Positions 16,041 to 20,038 of a stretch of DNA of 20,038 nucleotides are shown piece after piece (the first letter of the stretch is position 1; each line of letters starts with the position of its first letter). Where the stretch lies: positions 1 through 20,038 of the forward strand of contig WGBK01000370.1 in the NCBI GenBank assembly GCA_015494335.1, written 5' to 3'. The DNA is from Gammaproteobacteria bacterium (GTDB lineage Bacteria; Pseudomonadota; Gammaproteobacteria; GCA-001735895). The notes beneath the pieces are model-generated. The model was not told the origin of the DNA. It did no database searches and saw only the letters and a program-made list of their open reading frames with translations. The translations under genes were made by a program, and so were the position numbers.

Positions 16041-16997
16041 TCAGTCCATGTACAGCGAACTGACCGATTCTTCGAAATGGATGCGGCGGATGGTCTCGGC
16101 CAGCATCCAGGCCACGGACACCACGCGAATGCGCATGCAGGCCTTGGCCTCGGGCGATAGCGGGATGGTGTCGGTGACGATCAGTTGATTGATCACCGAA
16201 TCATTCAGGTTGTCGATGGCCTTGCCCGACAGCACCGGATGGGTGCAGTAGGCGTAGACCGCCTGGGCGCCGTGCTCCTTGAGGGCGCCGGCCGCCTGGC
16301 ACAGGGTGCCGGCCGTATCCACCATGTCGTCGACGATGATGCAGGTCTTGTTCTCCACATCGCCGATGATGTTCATCACCTTCGCCATGTTCGGTTTCGG
16401 GCGGCGCTTGTCGATGATCGCCAGCTCGGCCCCGAGCTGCTTGGCCACGGCCCGGGCTCGCACCACGCCGCCGACATCGGGAGAAACGACGATCATTTCC
16501 GGGTACTTCTGTTTCCAGATGTCGCCCATCAGGATCGGCGAGGCATAGACATTGTCCACCGGCCGATCGAAAAAGCCCTGGATCTGGTCGGCGTGCAGAT
16601 CGACGGTCAGCACCCGGTCCACACCCACGCTGGTCAGCATGTTGGCGACCACCTTGGCGGTGATCGGCACGCGCTGCGAGCGCACCCGGCGATCCTGGCG
16701 CGCGTAACCGTAATAGGGGATCACCGCGGTGATGCGATAGGCCGACGCGCGCTTCATCGCGTCGATCATCACCATCAGTTCCATCAGGTTGTCGTTGGTC
16801 GGCTTGCAGGTCGGCTGGATGATGAAGATATCCTTGCCGCGCACATTCTCGCGAACCTCGACCGAGATCTCGCCATCGCTGAAACTGCTCACCGACGCCT
16901 GTCCCAGCGGGATGTCCAGATGACGGGTGATGGCCCTGGCCAGTTCCGGGTTGGCATTCCCGGTGAACACCATGATGTCGTGTGCGTTGCCGACCAT
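16041..16997 (-). CDS. prs: Ribose-phosphate pyrophosphokinase (PRPP synthetase)
   Basis: A 318-residue class I enzyme that makes PRPP from ribose 5-phosphate and ATP for purine, pyrimidine, histidine, tryptophan and NAD synthesis. It shows FSDGEISVEVRENVRGKD near the N-terminus, the ATP-site PYYGYARQDRR, DLHADQIQGFFD, and the PRPP-binding loop CIIVDDMVDTAGT. It ends with the typical AETIRRIHFEESVSSLY. The length is as in E. coli and Pseudomonas. The ATG at 16997 lies 24 nt after the tRNA-Gln 3' end with no strong ribosome site; an internal ATG at 16973 is possible but would trim conserved length. It is followed by two hairpins and then rplY. Confidence 0.97.
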   Translation of the reverse strand: MVGNAHDIMVFTGNANPELARAITRHLDIPLGQASVSSFSDGEISVEVRENVRGKDIFIIQPTCKPTNDNLMELMVMIDAMKRASAYRITAVIPYYGYARQDRRVRSQRVPITAKVVANMLTSVGVDRVLTVDLHADQIQGFFDRPVDNVYASPILMGDIWKQKYPEMIVVSPDVGGVVRARAVAKQLGAELAIIDKRRPKPNMAKVMNIIGDVENKTCIIVDDMVDTAGTLCQAAGALKEHGAQAVYAYCTHPVLSGKAIDNLNDSVINQLIVTDTIPLSPEAKACMRIRVVSVAWMLAETIRRIHFEESVSSLYMD

Positions 16998-17021
16998 CTG
17001 AGAAGCGCTGTGAGCTGAAAA

Positions 17022-17096
17022 TGGCTGGGCCGGCAGGATTCGAACCTGCGCATGCTGGGATCAAAACCCAGTGCCTTACCGCTTGGCGACGGCCCA
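17022..17096 (-). tRNA. tRNA-Gln (TTG)
   Basis: A 75-nt gene with CCA encoded at 17022-17024. The acceptor stem is TGGGCCG/CGGCCCA, the anticodon stem CTGGG/CCCAG encloses loop TTTTGAT, giving anticodon TTG, and the T arm is GCAGG-TTCGAAT-CCTGC. The U1-A72 pair and G73 are the usual tRNA-Gln identity features. It lies between ispE and prs, as in other gammaproteobacteria. No clear promoter precedes it, so it is probably cut from the operon transcript. Confidence 0.96.
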
Positions 17097-17142
17097 GTAG
17101 ATTGTGTGCCTCCGTTCGGTTCGAACCCTGCCGGTTCGATGC

Positions 17143-17161
17143 AACGGGCTTCCGGCCCGTT
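17143..17161 (-). promoter_or_regulatory. Hairpin at the ispE stop codon
   Basis: AACGGGC (17143-17149) and GCCCGTT (17155-17161) form a 7-bp stem with a 5-nt loop that begins at the last base of the ispE stop codon. No U-tract follows, so it is more likely a 3'-end stabiliser or processing signal between ispE and tRNA-Gln than a terminator. Confidence 0.5.
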
Positions 17162-18033
17162 CAGGTATCGCTGAAGTCTTCGGGGTAGCACCTCGTGGCC
17201 GCCGGATTGTGGTTCAATCCGCGGGCGACGAAGGCTTTCCAGCGCTCCGGCGTCCGGGCTGCGACGGCGCGGGCCTCGTCTTCCCGCTCGAAGGCGGCGA
17301 AGATGCAGGCGCCGGTTCCGGTCATGCGCGACGGGGCGAAACGACCCAGCCAGTCGAGGGCCTCGGCGATCTCCGGATGGCGGCTTGCGGCCACCGGCTC
17401 GCAGACATTTCTTCCGCGGCCTTCCAGAAAGGCGCGTATTGTGATCGGAGCGCAATCCCGTGTCAAATCCCCAGCGGTAAAAATTTCGCCGGTGGAGACG
17501 AAAATTCCGGGGTGGATCACCAGGAACCAGGGTTCGGGCAGGGACAGCGGCTGCAATCGTTCGCCCACGCCCTCGGCCCAGGCGCTGCGGCCGAACAGGA
17601 ACACCGGTACATCAGCTCCGAGTTCGAGACCGATCGGGATCAGTTGCTCGCGCCCGAGACCCTGTTGCCACAGCCGGTCGAGACCCATCAGCACGGTGGC
17701 CGCGTCGGAACTGCCGCCGCCCAGGCCGCCACCGACGGGTATGCGCTTGTCGAGGCGGATGTCGACGCCGAAGTGGCAACCGCTGTGCTGTTGCAATCGC
17801 CGAGCGGCACGCACAGCCAGGTCGTCCTCCTCGGGGATGTCGGGGTTGCCGCCGATTCGGCGGATGCGGCCATCCTCGCGCAGGGTCAGGCCAATGCGGT
17901 CTTCGAGGTCGATGAACTGAAAAGCCGTCTGCAGCTCGTGATAGCCGTCGGGTCTGCGCCCGGTGACATGCAGCATCAGGTTGAGCTTGGCGGGCGCGGA
18001 CAGGTCGAGTTGCCGGAGTGAAGTCGCTGTCAT
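17161..18033 (-). CDS. ispE: 4-diphosphocytidyl-2-C-methyl-D-erythritol kinase
   Basis: A 290-residue GHMP-family kinase that phosphorylates CDP-methylerythritol in the non-mevalonate isoprenoid pathway, in the cytoplasm. APAKLNL (13-19) carries the catalytic K16, the ATP-binding glycine loop PVGGGLGGGSSDAA is at 99-112, and GADVPVF has catalytic D141. MTGTGACIFAAF (GHMP motif 3) is present near the C-terminus. The length is normal. The ATG at 18033 is 4 nt after the lolB stop, so the pair is coupled. Confidence 0.97.
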   Translation of the reverse strand: MTATSLRQLDLSAPAKLNLMLHVTGRRPDGYHELQTAFQFIDLEDRIGLTLREDGRIRRIGGNPDIPEEDDLAVRAARRLQQHSGCHFGVDIRLDKRIPVGGGLGGGSSDAATVLMGLDRLWQQGLGREQLIPIGLELGADVPVFLFGRSAWAEGVGERLQPLSLPEPWFLVIHPGIFVSTGEIFTAGDLTRDCAPITIRAFLEGRGRNVCEPVAASRHPEIAEALDWLGRFAPSRMTGTGACIFAAFEREDEARAVAARTPERWKAFVARGLNHNPAATRCYPEDFSDT

Positions 18034-18037
18034 GGTC

Positions 18038-18685
18038 TCAACCCGGGAAATCCGGGAACAGCTTGTCGCGTGGCCGGGTCGGGGCCTTCTGCCACTGGTC
18101 GATGACGATCTTGATGCGCACGCGGCCGCGTTTCATGTACAGGCGGCGCGGCAGGGCCGGCAGGGCGTTGGCGGGTTCGTCATAATCCAGGTAGTGAATC
18201 CACCAGCCGTCCTGTTGCAGGATCTTGAGCCGGCCACTGGCGTCGATTTCGGGTTGCGCCGGGGAGCCGGGGGCCGGCAGGCCGCGCACCCAGTATTCCA
18301 GTCCTTCCACCGGAATGTCCCAGCCGGTGACCTGGCGCAGCAACCTCTCGGCGCTGTCCGCCCTGCGGACTTCGCCGTCGGCGGTGCTGAGCTGGTAGGC
18401 CTCGCCGAGGCGACGAATGCGTACCATGCCCTGGCCCAGGGCGGCTTCCAGGGTCAGGCTGTTGTCGCCGCGCCCGTGAATCCAGTCGAGGCCGAGGTTG
18501 TAGACCTCCTCGTCGATGAACAGGGCGACGCGACCGCGCAGGTGCCACTCATCGAAATCGCGCAATGGGGCCTGTCGCTGCAGCCACAGGCCGTGGCTCT
18601 GGTCGGTGACCGGGATACTTCCCGTGCTGCAGGCGCCCAGCAGCGACAGTGCCAGCAACAGCGGCAGAACCCGCGGCAACCTCAT
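18038..18685 (-). CDS. lolB: Outer-membrane lipoprotein receptor LolB
   Basis: A 215-residue lipoprotein that takes lipoproteins from LolA and inserts them in the outer membrane. The signal peptide ends in lipobox L16-G17-A18-C19, and Ser at +2 favours outer-membrane sorting. The mature part has the LolB pattern: HLRGRVALFIDEEVYNLGLDW near the start, LTLEAALGQGMVRIRRLGEAYQLSTADG, then VTGWDIPVEGLEYWVRGLPAPG, and WWIHYLDYDE in the second half. The start ATG lies 3 nt after the TPR gene stop. Its position before ispE is conserved in gammaproteobacteria. Confidence 0.95.
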   Translation of the reverse strand: MRLPRVLPLLLALSLLGACSTGSIPVTDQSHGLWLQRQAPLRDFDEWHLRGRVALFIDEEVYNLGLDWIHGRGDNSLTLEAALGQGMVRIRRLGEAYQLSTADGEVRRADSAERLLRQVTGWDIPVEGLEYWVRGLPAPGSPAQPEIDASGRLKILQQDGWWIHYLDYDEPANALPALPRRLYMKRGRVRIKIVIDQWQKAPTRPRDKLFPDFPG

Positions 18686-18688
18686 GGA

Positions 18689-20038
18689 TCAGTTCCGGGA
18701 CAGGCGCTTCATGGTTTCGAGCAGCAGCGGGTCCTTGGGGGATTTTTTCAGCGCCCGCTGCCAAACCTTGCGCGCCTCGTCGCGACGGCCGGTGACCCAC
18801 AGCACCTCGCCGAGATGGGCGGCGACTTCGGGGTCGTCCATTTTCGACAGGGCCTTGCGCAGCAGGCGGATGGCTTCGTCGATGTTGCCGAGACGGTAGT
18901 TGACCCAGCCGAAGCTGTCGATGATGGCGGGGTCGTCGGGGTTGAGCTCGATGGCGCGCTGGATCAGTTCGTAGGCTTCCTGCAGGCGGTCGGTGCGGTC
19001 GGCCAGGGTATAGCCCAGGGCATTGAGGGCGGAAGCGTCATCGGGATTGGCCTCTAGAATGCGCCGCATGTCGCTTTCGAGCATCTCGAGGTCGTCGACC
19101 TTTTCGGCAGTCAGGCCCCGGGCGTAGAGCAGATCCGTGTTGCCGGGGGCGATCTTGAGCCCCTTGTTGTAGGCGCGGATGGCGTCGCGGTAGCGCCCGG
19201 CCTGGTTGTAGATCTCCCCCTCGGCCAGGTAGATGCGCACCAGCGAGCCGTCGGACTGACTGCCGGAAGCCATCTTCTCGAGGGCGGAGATGGCGTCGTC
19301 GATCTTGCCCTGGCGCGCGAGCAGGAAAGCGCTGCGCAGGCGGGCGTCGAAGCGATATTCGCCGTTGCGCACCTGCTCGTAGTAGCCCAGCGCCTTGTCG
19401 ATGTTACCCTCACTTTCCTCGATGCGGCCGAGGTAATAGAGGGCTTCGTCGCGGCGCTTGCCGAGCTTCAGCAGCTGGCGCAGGTACCGGCGGCCGTCAT
19501 CGAAGCGGCGGGCCTCCAGCGCCAGCAGGCCTAGGGTGTAGAGCAGATCGGCATCGCGGGGCGATTTCTGGTGCAGCTTCTCGAATTCGACGCGGGCCTT
19601 GTCGTATTGCTTCATGTCCACCAGCAGGCGTGCATAGGCCAGGCGCAATTGCTGGTCGTCGGGCTTGCTGAGCACGGCCTTGTGCAGGCTCTTCAGGGCT
19701 TCCTCACGCCGGTTGAGCTTGATCAGCAGCTTTGCGCGCAGGGCGTGGGCATCGGGGAGGTTCTTGATCTTCAGCGCCTGGTCGACGGCCTGCAGCGCTT
19801 CCTCGTTGCGCCCGGACTGGGCAGCCAGCACGGCATACATGTACTGGGCGGCGGCATGTCCGCGGAAGCGGTCGCGTATGCGCTTGGCCACCTCGAGCAC
19901 GGTATCGCGGTTGCTCTCCCGGGACAGCAGGCCAAGCAAGGCGTTGAAATCCTGGTCCGTGAGCCTGGGCTGGGCCTCGAGCACCTGGATCAGGTAGTCG
20001 GCGGCCTTGTCCGGCTGGTTCTGGCGAATGTAGATCAC
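18689..20038 (-). CDS. TPR-repeat protein, LbcA-like (N-terminus cut by window edge)
   Basis: At least 449 residues made almost entirely of tetratricopeptide repeats, roughly ten to twelve units, with clear ones at ALNALGYTLADRTDRLQEAYELIQRAIELNPDD and IIDSFGWVNYRLGNIDEAIRLLRKAL. The reading frame is open to the window edge, so the start and any signal peptide are missing. In Pseudomonas aeruginosa the TPR gene in this slot, directly before lolB, is lbcA (PA4667), an outer-membrane lipoprotein that brings substrates to the periplasmic protease CtpA for turnover of cell-wall hydrolases. Orthology here rests on position and architecture. A lipobox in the missing part would support it. Confidence 0.8.
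   Translation of the reverse strand: MIYIRQNQPDKAADYLIQVLEAQPRLTDQDFNALLGLLSRESNRDTVLEVAKRIRDRFRGHAAAQYMYAVLAAQSGRNEEALQAVDQALKIKNLPDAHALRAKLLIKLNRREEALKSLHKAVLSKPDDQQLRLAYARLLVDMKQYDKARVEFEKLHQKSPRDADLLYTLGLLALEARRFDDGRRYLRQLLKLGKRRDEALYYLGRIEESEGNIDKALGYYEQVRNGEYRFDARLRSAFLLARQGKIDDAISALEKMASGSQSDGSLVRIYLAEGEIYNQAGRYRDAIRAYNKGLKIAPGNTDLLYARGLTAEKVDDLEMLESDMRRILEANPDDASALNALGYTLADRTDRLQEAYELIQRAIELNPDDPAIIDSFGWVNYRLGNIDEAIRLLRKALSKMDDPEVAAHLGEVLWVTGRRDEARKVWQRALKKSPKDPLLLETMKRLSRN

Overview
The window is a chromosomal, mostly housekeeping region of a GC-rich gammaproteobacterium. The evidence is the conserved gene order lolB-ispE-tRNAGln-prs-rplY-pth-ychF with a TPR lipoprotein-type gene ahead of lolB (the arrangement known from Pseudomonas and relatives), a chorismate lyase of the proteobacterial UbiC type, a CbrA/CbrB-type two-component system, and tRNAs that closely match the E. 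coli elongator Met and Gln species. The genus cannot be named from the sequence. A non-Pseudomonas lineage, perhaps near the Chromatiales, is a guess. No insertion sequence, prophage, CRISPR array or defence system was seen.

Layout. (1) 1-770: the 3'-truncated ubiC (minus) and an intergenic region with a palindromic -10 box and a 78-bp nested-palindrome repeat. (2) 770-3017: a plus-strand group of a hemerythrin-like protein, a GT4 glycosyltransferase and a low-molecular-weight protein tyrosine phosphatase. It closes with a hairpin shared with the convergent operon. (3) 3043-8198 (minus): a five-gene branched-chain-amino-acid-type (HAAT) ABC importer, transcribed binding protein, LivH, LivM, LivG, LivF. 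The binding protein has a twin-arginine signal and is separated from the permeases by two strong tandem hairpins. (4) 8199-8453: a divergent control region. (5) 8454-12946 (plus): a tight cbrX-cbrA-cbrB-like cluster of a small membrane protein, a transporter-fused histidine kinase and an NtrC-type sigma54 activator. (6) 13060-13374: a DUF5335-like small protein with a strong terminator. (7) 13447-20038 (minus): elongator tRNA-Met with its own promoter, then, reading in transcription order from the right edge, a TPR protein, lolB, ispE, tRNA-Gln, prs, rplY, pth and ychF.

How it fits together. The importer and the nutrient-sensing kinase/activator pair diverge from one control region, so the sensor may govern uptake; this is inference from position. 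The right-hand block mixes outer-membrane lipoprotein biogenesis (LolB, LbcA-like TPR protein), isoprenoid precursor synthesis (IspE), PRPP synthesis (Prs) and translation (tRNA-Gln, L25, Pth, YchF). It appears to be read as one long operon broken by RNA-level elements: a tRNA embedded between ispE and prs, and a terminator-like hairpin between prs and rplY. No stretch longer than 300 bases lacks a gene. I found no strong case for a wholly new system. The best leads are the intercistronic RNA structures, the nested-palindrome repeat and the cbrXAB/importer pairing.
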